Origin: Anaerolineae bacterium
GTDB taxonomy: Bacteria; Chloroflexota; Anaerolineae; Aggregatilineales; Phototrophicaceae
NCBI GenBank assembly: GCA_017303635.1
Contig: JAFLCG010000014.1
Location: forward strand, 115,522 to 179,521
Reading direction: 5' to 3'
DNA length: 64,000 nucleotides
Shown: positions 48,295-56,017 of the stretch, piece by piece
Layout: the number at the start of each line of letters is the position of its first letter
How positions within the stretch are numbered: position 1 is the first letter of the stretch
The notes under the pieces: generated by a model
What the model saw: the letters and a program-made list of their open reading frames with translations, nothing else
The model's database searches: none
Told to the model about the DNA's origin: nothing
Translations under genes and position numbers: made by a program

Positions 48295-49652
48295 CTATTT
48301 TGTTTTTGGAAAAACTCAGTAGCCCCGGAACCATTAAGATTGACCTCCCGGATTTTCACCCCATGCCAGACTGAAATTCCCTTCTGGCGTGTCCTATTGA
48401 TACCCAGTCTCAGCCAGTCCTCAGCCACCGCGGCGGCGCTTTTGGGTCGATAGCCGTTGTCCAGGCACCAGTTCCGATAATGCGCGTAGAGGGTGGCACC
48501 GGGCGTGCTGCTGCCCGCTTCGCGGTCGCAGCATTCATCCAGATAGAGGCCCTCAGTATCGGATCGCTTTTGGTAGTCCCGGCGTTTCTCTACACTCTGC
48601 TGACAGTCGGTGAACTGCCCTGCCCTTGCGAGGCGTTTGTATCCGACCATCGCCCAATTGAAGATGCCGCTGCGCTCTTCGGTGAGCAGGTCGAGCAGGT
48701 TTAAGATGCGCTCACTTTGCGGGACTGACCGATTGAACGGAATGATGATGAGGCGATTGAACACGGCCCCGCTTCTGTCAGTGACAATGGGCGCTTTGTT
48801 CATAGCCCACCACAATTTAGCGGTTGGCCTAAAGGTGATAGCATCCTTGTTTTTCCGGTCTGCATACACATCGTCCGATGGGCTGACCAGAGTCTTAAAA
48901 AGCGCGTCGGGTAGTACGGCCCCGGCGTCGGCTTCGGTTGCTGCAATCACGCGCTTGCCCACAATGCCCGAAAACAGAAATCGGTTGCTGCCCATCTGTG
49001 ACAGGTCGAGGGCCGCGTAGTAGTGCCCAGATAGCGCCTTGAGAGCCGCCACAAAGGTGGACTTCCCGCTATCTGGCTTGCCTTCCAGCCAGAACGCCTT
49101 TTTCATATCGGTTTTGGCAGTGAGTGAGTAGCCAACCGCTTCCTGTACCAGTGAAACGAGGTTCCAATCGGTATTGCCGTCCTCGTCAACCAGTGAGCTA
49201 TTCAGGAACTTGCGCCAGTTGGGACAATCCGCGTCCTCGTCGTAGGGAAAGTCTAACTGGCTCGTGATATACAGTTCTTTCTTCCCCTCCCCTAGCGTGT
49301 GGTTGGTGAGGTCATACAGTCCGTTTTTCAGCGGGATGAAATCGCCCCCACAATCCACCGCAGAGTCTGGAACGTAACAATGCCACCGCGCCAGTTGTTC
49401 CACACTGTTGACCTTGCCCGCTGTGTTGCGGTTGCCAGCGGTGCGCGTGTACAGAAATTCCATAATCTCGCGCTTCACCGCCTTTGTATCCTCTGCTATC
49501 CAGGCCACCCCGTTCCAGGTGAACCACTCATCCCGCAAACACGCCCGCTTGCCCGCCCACTCCTGGGCCAGCACTCTGGCGATAATGTCATCGTCAGGCT
49601 TGTCTAATCGACCATCCCCACGCTGATAAAATTTGATGTCGATGTCGGTCAT
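48252..49652 (-). CDS. Phage/plasmid D5/P4-type SF3 helicase
   Basis: The 466-aa protein has the D5_N-type N-terminal region and a superfamily 3 helicase core. Walker A is GKPDSGKSTF near residue 195, the B-like motif is VIAATEADAG, and motif C is KLWWAMNKAP. Such helicases pair with prim-pol enzymes in phage and plasmid replication. The primase gene lies directly upstream with a TAATG overlap. The C-terminus runs into the inverted repeat described at 48138-48294. It is unrelated to the RepA-like helicase at 41134. Confidence 0.9.
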   Translation of the reverse strand: MTDIDIKFYQRGDGRLDKPDDDIIARVLAQEWAGKRACLRDEWFTWNGVAWIAEDTKAVKREIMEFLYTRTAGNRNTAGKVNSVEQLARWHCYVPDSAVDCGGDFIPLKNGLYDLTNHTLGEGKKELYITSQLDFPYDEDADCPNWRKFLNSSLVDEDGNTDWNLVSLVQEAVGYSLTAKTDMKKAFWLEGKPDSGKSTFVAALKALSGHYYAALDLSQMGSNRFLFSGIVGKRVIAATEADAGAVLPDALFKTLVSPSDDVYADRKNKDAITFRPTAKLWWAMNKAPIVTDRSGAVFNRLIIIPFNRSVPQSERILNLLDLLTEERSGIFNWAMVGYKRLARAGQFTDCQQSVEKRRDYQKRSDTEGLYLDECCDREAGSSTPGATLYAHYRNWCLDNGYRPKSAAAVAEDWLRLGINRTRQKGISVWHGVKIREVNLNGSGATEFFQKQNSPATSATSATQIPF

Positions 49653-50521
49653 TACCGCTTGCTCCGGGGTTTGGTGAGGCCGCGTGTAATGCCGCTCTTG
49701 ATGGTTTTCAGCGCTTCACTGTCTGACAGTCCAACCGACTGAGCAGCGGGCAAAAGCTCACTCTCAATCTGATCGCCAGTGAGGGCACCATCTGCCACCA
49801 ATTGACCGAGGTTGAAGGCGGCGAGATAGAGGGCGTTGTTACGGTTGCCTTCAGTGGCTTGTACCACCTTCAAACGCTCAAAAGAGAGTGCTGCTTGTCC
49901 ATACCTCATGCTACGCAAATTGTTCGCCTTGAGCGGTACAGGCGATTTGGGGACGGCCTTCTCTACCCCGCCCTTCTCGGCCTTTAGTTCCTGTAGCCAT
50001 TTGGCTACCCGGTTCAAATTGGGCACCACTTTAGGCGGCATAAGCTCCTTTATTTCGTAACGGGCGCGGGTAACGGGATGCGTTGACGGAGGGGCCACTA
50101 CATAGGTTCCAGATGACCGCAGTTCGATGTTTCCCTGAGGCAGTCCAACCGCCCGCGTGGTAGGTGTAAGTGACTGGCACCAGTAGTACAGGTGATAGCC
50201 TTTGCCGCTGCCAGTCTTGACGGTGAGTGTCTCTTGTAGTTCCGGGAACGTGAACCAAAAGAGGTTCGATGCTTCCAGTCCGTCACAGTCGATCACAATG
50301 AGGTTGGATGAGACGGCCCCGCAGACAATGCCCAGGCCATAGCCCTTAAACGGACGGAAGGTATTCGCCACTTCCAGCGGACTAGCTCGGCGCTCCTGAG
50401 CGGCTTTCCAGTTGCCAGCGGCGGCCTTGCCAATGAGGGGGATCACTGAGACGCCGGACTTAGCCCATGCGATTGCGGCTTCTCGAACATCGCAGGTGGT
50501 GAGGGCGTTCACAATAGACAT
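49652..50521 (-). CDS. Bifunctional primase-polymerase (prim-pol)
   Basis: The 289-aa protein has the N-terminal prim-pol (AEP) domain. The metal-binding pair is in LIVIDCDG near residue 77. The GSGKGYHLYY segment carries the conserved His, and PPSTHPVTRARYE is another family motif. It would make primers and extend them for the SF3 helicase encoded next. AGGAG lies 9 nt before the ATG. The C-terminal third is helical and may contact the helicase. Confidence 0.88.
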   Translation of the reverse strand: MSIVNALTTCDVREAAIAWAKSGVSVIPLIGKAAAGNWKAAQERRASPLEVANTFRPFKGYGLGIVCGAVSSNLIVIDCDGLEASNLFWFTFPELQETLTVKTGSGKGYHLYYWCQSLTPTTRAVGLPQGNIELRSSGTYVVAPPSTHPVTRARYEIKELMPPKVVPNLNRVAKWLQELKAEKGGVEKAVPKSPVPLKANNLRSMRYGQAALSFERLKVVQATEGNRNNALYLAAFNLGQLVADGALTGDQIESELLPAAQSVGLSDSEALKTIKSGITRGLTKPRSKR

Positions 50522-50544
50522 GATGGTTTACTCCTGGGTTCGGA

Positions 50545-50760
50545 TTACGGAAGCGCCCGGTACTGGTTGATGTCTCGGATAGCGAGTGTCAGGACGGTGT
50601 GAACCTGTTCCTGATACTTCATGCACAAGGCCTTGAACTCGTCATCGCCGTGCATGATGACAGGCCATGAGAGAATCTCATCGGCGCTTTGTTCGGCGGC
50701 TTGAACCGCGGCGATGGTATCCGGCGCGTAGGTGATAAGATGCTTGGCAAGTGTGGTCAT
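50545..50760 (-). CDS. Hypothetical 71-aa protein
   Basis: The start at 50760 overlaps the preceding stop as ATGA and has AAGGCGG upstream. A longer frame start would lie inside the upstream gene. The product is soluble and acidic. The function is unknown. Confidence 0.5.
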   Translation of the reverse strand: MTTLAKHLITYAPDTIAAVQAAEQSADEILSWPVIMHGDDEFKALCMKYQEQVHTVLTLAIRDINQYRALP

Positions 50761-50978
50761 GCTTGCACCGCCTTTTTGTTCCCCTTCTTTTTGGCGTTCA
50801 CTGGAACCCAACGGTTTTCGACCCTGTAACCGTTGGCCCGCAGCCAGCGCGATAGAGTCGCCGGGGAGATGATGAACCCCTTTGCCCGCTGCTGATCTGC
50901 ATAGGCTTGTAAACTGCCCGCCTCATTGATTTCTTCGGCGACGATAGCCGCCCCGGTCTTGTGTAACAGTTCTGACAT
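50757..50978 (-). CDS. Small HTH-like DNA-binding protein
   Basis: The 73-aa protein has an HTH-like segment (SPATLSRWLRANGYRVE) and a Lys-rich tail. GGAG lies 9 nt before the ATG. It is the first gene of the leftward replication operon and is divergent from the XRE repressor. It may act as an antagonist of that repressor. The role is inferred. Confidence 0.6.
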   Translation of the reverse strand: MSELLHKTGAAIVAEEINEAGSLQAYADQQRAKGFIISPATLSRWLRANGYRVENRWVPVNAKKKGNKKAVQA

Positions 50979-51066
50979 AATGCTTCACTCCTTAGTGCAG
51001 AACTTTGCAGTTCCGACCTATAAATAAAGGGGAAAACCCCTTCACACATTCTGAAGCATTTTGCAG

Positions 51067-51086
51067 TGAAATGCAATTGCATTTCA
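51067..51086. promoter_or_regulatory. Perfect 20-bp palindromic operator
   Basis: TGAAATGCAATTGCATTTCA is fully self-complementary. It lies between the divergent HTH gene and the XRE repressor. A degenerate copy of its half-site (TGAAGCATTTTGCA) is next to it. Confidence 0.7.
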
Positions 51087-51124
51087 GTTTAGAATTGGTA
51101 AGGATTTCAGGGAGGAATTGTGAA

Positions 51125-51433
51125 ATGCGTAAAGAAAATCTGGCATTTTTGATGACCAAAAGAGGTATAAGCGAGGTTCAACTTGCTGAAGAAATTGGCG
51201 TTTCTGAGAGAACAATATTTCACTACAAGCAAGGGAAATATGTTCCAGACTCTCGTACACTGACAAAGTTGGCAACTGCATTAAGAACGTCATCGGATTA
51301 TCTGCTAGGGTTAACCGAAGATCCAACGTCACACATTAAGATTGACAACCTCACACAGCAGGACAAAGAAGTAATTGAGGCACTTCACAGAGATGATAAG
51401 ATAGAGGCTATTCGTCTTATCGCCAGTCACTAA
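51125..51433 (+). CDS. XRE-family repressor
   Basis: The ATG at 51125 with GGGAGG upstream gives a 102-aa protein. The HTH is LAFLMTKRGISEVQLAEEI ... ERTIFHYKQGKYVPDSRTL, and SDYLLGLTED is a common XRE linker. It faces the replication operon across a perfect 20-bp palindrome, its probable operator. It is the second repressor in the element and is not closely similar to the one at 38260. Confidence 0.88.
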   Translation: MRKENLAFLMTKRGISEVQLAEEIGVSERTIFHYKQGKYVPDSRTLTKLATALRTSSDYLLGLTEDPTSHIKIDNLTQQDKEVIEALHRDDKIEAIRLIASH

Positions 51434-51452
51434 ACCTTGCGGGGTCTGAATC

Positions 51453-51635
51453 ATGCGACTGTTTGGGAACATCTGCTTGCTAGGTGGCTTGCTGCTGATG
51501 GTTGGCTTTGCTTGCCCATTAAACCCACTAAGTTACACCGTAGGACGCCAGTTTCCGTTTTCCATTGTTGGTGCCTTCTTAGCCACATTTGGAGCGGGTA
51601 TCATCCGCACACTGAACAAACAACAAAACTCTTGA
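51453..51635 (+). CDS. Two-helix membrane microprotein
   Basis: The 60-aa product has two hydrophobic helices (ICLLGGLLLMVGFA and FSIVGAFLATFGAGII). It lies 19 bp after the repressor gene and ends at a hairpin terminator. It is perhaps a superinfection or holin-type protein, without proof. Confidence 0.5.
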   Translation: MRLFGNICLLGGLLLMVGFACPLNPLSYTVGRQFPFSIVGAFLATFGAGIIRTLNKQQNS

Positions 51636-51662
51636 TCCGGGCGGGCGAAGCCGCGCCCGGAT
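51635..51662 (+). terminator. Hairpin after repressor operon
   Basis: ATCCGGGCG pairs with CGCCCGGAT. It separates the repressor operon from the structural operon promoter. Confidence 0.65.
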
Positions 51663-51703
51663 GACCGCTCAATTCCCCTTTATCCCCTCAAACCGTCCTC
51701 CAA

Positions 51704-51732
51704 TTGATATAAAGTCTCATTTAGGATATGAT
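51704..51732 (+). promoter_or_regulatory. Strong predicted promoter of virion-like operon
   Basis: TTGATA (51704-51709) and TATGAT (51727-51732) have a 17-bp spacer, very near consensus. About 70 bp of leader follow before the AGGAGG site of the first gene. Confidence 0.7.
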
Positions 51733-51746
51733 GCCTAATTGACAAG

Positions 51747-51780
51747 CGGACTGTAGTCCGTTTCAATCGCCATAGCGATT
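51747..51780 (+). promoter_or_regulatory. Leader with two stacked hairpins
   Basis: CGGACT/AGTCCG and CAATCGC/GCGATTG hairpins follow each other in the 5' leader of the virion-like operon. They may stabilise a highly expressed mRNA. Confidence 0.5.
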
Positions 51781-51802
51781 GTTTACTTCTCAGGAGGCCC
51801 TC

Positions 51803-52039
51803 ATGACTGATGTCAACTACACCCCCACCCAGGCCGAACTGGACGCGATGCACGGGAACCTCGTTTCCCTGAATCAGTCCGGTGAAGGTGTCACCGCCGA
51901 CAAGCTGCGGACGTTCTACCCCAAAACCGGGTGGAATGTCATCTTTGGTCAGCTCTACGCCCTGCGCGATGCAGGCCGCGTGGAAGTGATCCGCAAGCCC
52001 AGTGGCAAGACCCAGGTGGAAGTGTTCAAGCCGCTCTAA
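51803..52039 (+). CDS. Small possible winged-helix protein, first of virion operon
   Basis: The ATG at 51803 lies 5 nt after AGGAGG. The 78-aa product has a helix-helix-beta pattern (TAEQ-like VTADKLRTFY, WNVIFGQLYALRDAGRVEVI) that could be a winged helix. It is expected to be strongly expressed. No family is recognised. Confidence 0.55.
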   Translation: MTDVNYTPTQAELDAMHGNLVSLNQSGEGVTADKLRTFYPKTGWNVIFGQLYALRDAGRVEVIRKPSGKTQVEVFKPL

Positions 52040-52123
52040 TCCAGCGGGCCGCGCCCTCATTCCGTTCGTTCCGTTGGTTGGTTTCGTCTTTCACCTATCT
52101 GCTACTAGCAGGAGAACAAGCAC

Positions 52124-52624
52124 ATGGCTGCACCCCGCGTATTCGTTACCATGACCATCGAGGATGCTAAGGGCAATTCCTCGAATTTCATCCACAACTT
52201 CCCCACTTCGGTAGACATCGCCATTCTGAAGGGGCACGCTCGTTCCTTCGCCACCATTGTGGACGCCCTCGTTCGAGGCCGTATCACTCAGGTTGGCATC
52301 GGAATCGGCGTTGAAAACCTGCCTGGTGGCCTGAAGGCGGCCCCGCTGCCTAATGCTGACGTGGAAGAAGGCGCACGCTTCACCTTCCGCACGGCCCTGG
52401 GCACCCTCACCAGTTTCCGCGTTCCGACGTTCGATGAAGCCTTCATCGTGGACGGAACCAAACAGGTGGACAGCGCCGACCCGGCAGTTGCTGCCCTCGT
52501 CAACCGCATGATTAGCGGTGATACCCAGGGCCTTATCAACGTCTCGCCCAGCGACGAACGCGGGGAAGATGTGACGGCACTGGAAAGCGCGGTCGAGAGC
52601 TTCCAGTCCAGCCGCACCGGGTAG
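52124..52624 (+). CDS. Hypothetical protein, candidate virion structural protein
   Basis: The 166-aa product has a beta-rich fold pattern with no cysteines and alternates short beta strands (FVTMTIEDA, GARFTFRTALG) with helices. AGGAGA lies 8 nt before the ATG. Being second in a strongly promoted operon before fibre-like genes, it is a candidate for an abundant structural protein. I recognise no family, so this role is inferred from position and expression signals only. Confidence 0.5.
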   Translation: MAAPRVFVTMTIEDAKGNSSNFIHNFPTSVDIAILKGHARSFATIVDALVRGRITQVGIGIGVENLPGGLKAAPLPNADVEEGARFTFRTALGTLTSFRVPTFDEAFIVDGTKQVDSADPAVAALVNRMISGDTQGLINVSPSDERGEDVTALESAVESFQSSRTG

Positions 52625-52627
52625 CCT

Positions 52628-53353
52628 GTGGGTTACGATGCACTAGGGGCGGCCTTTCGGTCGCCCCAACCTGGCTTTGATCCACGCGCCACGCCGGTTA
52701 CTCCCCCCGGCGTGGCGTTTGATTCAGCGCCATACACCACCCCTCGGCTAAATGTCACCTGGCGCGGTCACTTGATCGGCCTGTTAGAGCGTCTCTTGGT
52801 GCCGAATGCGTGGGAGGGCACCGAATTAGAGATAGAGGCCGCCATACAGGAAACGCAGCGCCTAATTGCTGGTTTGTCACAGGATGGATGTGAGGTCATG
52901 ACCTATCCGAATCAGGCATTTCTCTTTCATGTCGCTTCCAGACCGGGCAACGGCTCGGCCTATGAGACAACCATCATCCCGAACACATGGGATGGTTATC
53001 AGGCGTTGCAGCAACCCTTTGACCATATGCACTACTCAACCAACGGGGCGCAAGGGGATTGGTTCTATCAAAGTTTCTATCTGGCGGCAGGCACCTATGA
53101 TTTCGCTGTGCTGGGCATTGTTGAATCTAGTGCCGGAATTGTGACCTGGGAACTGGACGGCGCGGGTATCGGAACAATGGACTGGTACGAGACTTATCCC
53201 ATAGCGAACGTCTGGCAGACCATCACGGGTGTTGTGGTACCAGAAGGCGGCTTGCACACGCTGCGCGGCTCAATGAACACCAACAACCCGGCGTCCAGCG
53301 GCTACTACCAGACCTACACATGCTTTGTGTTTAGAGAGCAGGCCGCCCCATGA
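52628..53353 (+). CDS. Virion-like protein with shared N-terminal anchor
   Basis: This 241-aa protein starts with GTG, 4 bp after the previous stop. Its first 80 residues match those of the next gene product: FDPRATPVTPPG, then RL-NVTW-GHL, RLLV, NAWEGTE and a helix ending LIAGL. The remainder is beta-rich and resembles a jelly-roll or fibre tip (GDWFYQSFYLAAGTYDFAV). It is probably a receptor-binding or decoration protein attached by the shared domain. The start of the next gene overlaps as ATGA. Confidence 0.65.
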   Translation: MGYDALGAAFRSPQPGFDPRATPVTPPGVAFDSAPYTTPRLNVTWRGHLIGLLERLLVPNAWEGTELEIEAAIQETQRLIAGLSQDGCEVMTYPNQAFLFHVASRPGNGSAYETTIIPNTWDGYQALQQPFDHMHYSTNGAQGDWFYQSFYLAAGTYDFAVLGIVESSAGIVTWELDGAGIGTMDWYETYPIANVWQTITGVVVPEGGLHTLRGSMNTNNPASSGYYQTYTCFVFREQAAP

Positions 53354-54891
53354 AAGCACGCTTTACCCCGGTCGATTTTACGCCGGAAGTATTCCCGCGC
53401 TATGACGCCAGACGCGCCCCGCTGGTACCACCCGCGGCCCTGTGGAATCAGGCCCCCTATCGGCGGCTGTGTGTGAATGCTCATTGGGCAAGTCACCTTG
53501 ACGGACAGATAGCCCGCTTGCTCTATCGGGATGCTTGGAAAGGCACCGATGAAGCGATAGATCAGGCCATTCTCCAAACGACCTACATTCTGGCGGCGCT
53601 GGCAAAGCCTGCGGCTGCGTGTGAGGATACCCCTGTGCCCCCTCAATTTCGCTTTACTGAGCAGTGCGTCATGGAAGTGAGCGACGACGGCGGAGTCAGT
53701 TGGTCGCCCGTTGCTGGCTGGCTGGAATATGCCCAGTCCTGCTTTCAAGGCCCTGCTGGTCCCGTTGGACCCGCTGGCCCTCCTGGTGCTGATGGAGCGC
53801 AAGGGCCAGTGGGGGCGCAAGGTCTACCAGGGCCAGCAGGCCCAGCAGGCCCAGCAGGGCCGCCAGGAGCGGACGGCGCGGATTGTGTGGACTGTAGCGC
53901 CCCGGTCACAACCGCCAGTCCTAATGACCGCCTGAATCAGTTCTGTGCAGTGGCGGGCGGACTGGAAAACTGGATGAGTTCCAAGTTCATATCGTCGGTC
54001 AACATTCTTAAAGCGGCTGCACAGCTTGCAAAGTCAATATTTGACCAAGCAACCGATATGCTAGACGCTATCCCCATCTTCGGCCCGCTGGTAAACAATA
54101 TAGTTGATCTAGCGGCAGATATGGCCGTGAAGGGTGATTACGACGACGTGATTGGTCACATTCAAGATCCCGGCTTCGGTGATGCTTTACAGTGCCGTAT
54201 GTACTGTTGGCTCAAGACCAATATTGCGGACGGTGAACCCATCACCACCGCTGATGTTGAAGCCATGCTCGCAGATGTGAAAAACTGGGCTTATACATTG
54301 CCCCCCGGCTTACCCCTTATCACTCTTTATGGTCAGTTCTTTGGTTTGTGGGTGGCGGCACTTTCTCCCATAGAGGTTCATCGCCGTCTTGCCCTCTATC
54401 TGGATGAGCGGTCGAACGACTGTCTAGGATTGTGCGATGAATGCTTAGATGAGGGCGATTGCACCGCTGCATACCCAGGGCCGGGCACTCATGTTTACAG
54501 CACCAGTAGCCCTAACTGGTCTATAGAGGTTGGAACCCCCAACGGACAGGCCGTTGGTTATGTCCCGGCAACCTTCCCAGATGAAGAAATTCGGGTGGTG
54601 TTCTGTGCAACCAGTGACTTCAATGTCGATACTGTCTCTATGCAAAATACGTTCGTTGTCGGAGGCCTGGCTACATCCGCCATGCGTTACGGCGTCCGAT
54701 TCTTCGACGCAGATGGAAACCCGAACGGTAACGACATCATCTTCTGGGACGCTACTACTGGTCAGTACGATTGGTTCACAGACAGCAACAATGCAGGCCG
54801 AGTAGGCGTTCGAAAGGTTGTGTTCTTTGGTCAAAAGGTGGTTGCGGGTTACACCTGGGAGTTTCGTAATATGACCGTTGTCACATCGTGA
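53350..54891 (+). CDS. Collagen-like fibre protein with shared anchor
   Basis: The 513-aa protein has the same N-terminal anchor as its neighbour (residues about 1-80, with PLVPPAALWNQAPY, VNAHWASHLDGQI, DAWKGTD). A collagen-like Gly-X-Y stretch follows at about 138-178 (GPAGPVGPAGPPGADG and on). The rest is a large mixed domain, with a Cys-rich joint (GLCDECLDEGDC) and a beta-rich tip. Collagen-like repeats are typical of phage fibres. The anchor may bind the particle and the tip a host receptor. Confidence 0.72.
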   Translation: MKARFTPVDFTPEVFPRYDARRAPLVPPAALWNQAPYRRLCVNAHWASHLDGQIARLLYRDAWKGTDEAIDQAILQTTYILAALAKPAAACEDTPVPPQFRFTEQCVMEVSDDGGVSWSPVAGWLEYAQSCFQGPAGPVGPAGPPGADGAQGPVGAQGLPGPAGPAGPAGPPGADGADCVDCSAPVTTASPNDRLNQFCAVAGGLENWMSSKFISSVNILKAAAQLAKSIFDQATDMLDAIPIFGPLVNNIVDLAADMAVKGDYDDVIGHIQDPGFGDALQCRMYCWLKTNIADGEPITTADVEAMLADVKNWAYTLPPGLPLITLYGQFFGLWVAALSPIEVHRRLALYLDERSNDCLGLCDECLDEGDCTAAYPGPGTHVYSTSSPNWSIEVGTPNGQAVGYVPATFPDEEIRVVFCATSDFNVDTVSMQNTFVVGGLATSAMRYGVRFFDADGNPNGNDIIFWDATTGQYDWFTDSNNAGRVGVRKVVFFGQKVVAGYTWEFRNMTVVTS

Positions 54892-54899
54892 GGTGAAGC

Positions 54900-55226
54900 A
54901 TGGACAGTTCAACTATCGAGGGTTTGAAGCTGCTGATGGACGGCGGCTCAGTTGTGGTGTTTTTGGCGGGTGTGTGGGTTATCTGGAATACCTTAAAGGC
55001 GGAGCGGGCGCTCTGGCGTCAGGACTTGATCGACGCCCGGAAGGAAATCAGAGACTTATACACTATGGAGCGAGACAGGTTGAACACGCGCATTGTGATC
55101 TTAGAGGATCGCGTTGAGGCGCTTATTCTGCTGGAGAAGGGCATCGACCCAACCCGCGCCGTGTTGCATCCCCGTGCCCCCTTCCCTGAGGATGCAACCG
55201 CATATCAGACAAACGGGAACGGTTGA
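54900..55226 (+). CDS. Single-span protein with coiled coil (holin/anchor-like)
   Basis: The 108-aa product has one N-terminal membrane helix (GGSVVVFLAGVWVIW) and a charged coiled coil with about 60 residues (RQDLIDARKEIRDLYTMERD and on). AGGTGA precedes the ATG. Layout resembles phage membrane proteins encoded next to lysis genes, but no lysin is present. It closes the virion-like operon; a hairpin follows. Confidence 0.55.
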   Translation: MDSSTIEGLKLLMDGGSVVVFLAGVWVIWNTLKAERALWRQDLIDARKEIRDLYTMERDRLNTRIVILEDRVEALILLEKGIDPTRAVLHPRAPFPEDATAYQTNGNG

Positions 55227-55229
55227 ATC

Positions 55230-55258
55230 AAGTGAGCCGCACAGTTTGCGGCCCACTT
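55230..55258 (+). terminator. Hairpin ending the virion-like operon
   Basis: AAGTG-A-GCCGCA pairs with TGCGGC-CACTT with small bulges and is followed by AAATTATA. It is the last element-like signal before AT-rich sequence. Confidence 0.6.
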
Positions 55259-55275
55259 AAATTATAGCTAGTGAT

Positions 55276-55292
55276 TTGTGATCTTATCACAA
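55276..55292. repeat. Small inverted repeat near right border
   Basis: TTGTGAT-CTT-ATCACAA is a perfect 7-bp-arm palindrome in the AT-rich gap. Its function is unknown; it may be a recombination or binding site near the element border. Besides this and the IS remnant, I see nothing in 55259-55479. Confidence 0.35.
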
Positions 55293-55479
55293 TAAATATC
55301 CAATTTAGCATACAGGTGACTATTGAACAAAAAAAACGGTAAAGTTCACCGCAGACTTCATGTAGTACAAAAAAACCAGACTTAGACATGTAGGCAAAGC
55401 CTGAAAATGTGGCCTGACCAAGCTCAATGAGAATTCGGTCTTTCTAGCGACAGACCCGAATGCCAATGCGGGCATCGAG

Positions 55480-55640
55480 GTGGATTTCCGCCGCTCCGTG
55501 GAAGTCGCGAATTGGAACCGTACGCACAAGCGTTTTGCACGTTGGTGTGATAATGGCCTACCGCAACGATGCTTGAGCACTTTGCCAATGACCTGTTACC
55601 AGTTGCTTCTGCGAACTATCCAGAGAGTGACCTTTTCGCA
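55480..55640 (+). pseudogene. Decayed IS5-family transposase fragment
   Basis: The frame reads FRRSVEVANWNRTHKRFARW-CDNG, close to the conserved W-x-DLP-x5-NW-x-VHKRFARW-CDKG region of IS5-type OrfA. After a frameshift near the CDNGLPQR part, MLEHFANDLLPVAS continues the same protein. Only about 50 residues remain and no catalytic DDE region is present. It lies between the element and tRNA-Glu. Confidence 0.5.
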
Positions 55641-55656
55641 TCGGGCAATCAAAAAG

Positions 55657-55692
55657 AAAAATGCACTCCCTCATTAGAGAAAAGTGCATTTT
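55657..55692 (-). terminator. Terminator of tRNA-Glu
   Basis: AAAATGCACT pairs with AGTGCATTTT. Read leftward, a T-rich run (TCTTTTT) follows. It directly follows the tRNA 3' end. Confidence 0.75.
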
Positions 55693-55696
55693 GATG

Positions 55697-55769
55697 TGCC
55701 CCATAGGGGATTCGAACCCCTGTTTTAGCCTTGAGAGGGCTGCGTCCTGGGCCTCTAGACGAATGGGGC
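55697..55769 (-). tRNA. tRNA-Glu(CTC)
   Basis: On the minus strand, acceptor arms GCCCCAT / ATGGGGC pair, the D-arm is typical (TCGTCTAGAGG-type), the anticodon loop is CTCTCAA (anticodon CTC) and the T-arm is AGGGG-TTCGAAT-CCCCT. The 3' CCA is not encoded. The 3' end points to the accessory element, a common integration site arrangement. Confidence 0.92.
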
Positions 55770-55783
55770 AAACAGTGACAATC

Positions 55784-55812
55784 ACGATATCAGAAATGAA
55801 CGACCAAGTCAA
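55784..55812 (-). promoter_or_regulatory. Predicted promoter of tRNA-Glu
   Basis: Read on the minus strand, TTGACT and TATCGT are spaced by 17 bp, just upstream of the tRNA 5' end. The rest of the 55770-56017 gap shows no gene. Confidence 0.55.
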
Positions 55813-56017
55813 TCTGATAAGCGAAACACTACAGGGCAATTGCTTCAAAATTGAAGATGCGTTTGTGCTGTGTTGGAAGTTCAAACCTTTCAGTGCGACC
55901 GGCGGATAAACCGCGGAGTTCCGCAATTGCGACCCGCTAAACTTGCTTTTGGTTGACATTGCAGTGTAAAGCTTTGAGCTTCAGACAAATCTTATCCGTT
56001 GATTGTTTCAAAGATCT

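Larger units (their letters stand above)
26950..55300. mobile_element. Virus/plasmid-like accessory element (possibly two in tandem)
   Basis: This block of about 28 kb differs from its flanks: it looks GC-richer by eye and has about 48 mostly short genes with ATGA overlaps. It encodes two unrelated replication modules, two XRE repressors, a methylase, an FtsK-type ATPase and virion-like proteins. No housekeeping gene lies inside. The left border is placed at the hairpin after the SH3-repeat gene. The right border is placed before an IS5 remnant and tRNA-Glu, whose 3' end faces the element. I found no direct repeat at the two ends and no integrase, so the borders are approximate. Confidence 0.7.

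Noticed and set aside
26940..55700. Direct repeats (att) or dif-like sites at the element ends
   Set aside because: Comparing the border regions by eye gave no repeat longer than a few bases and no convincing dif core.
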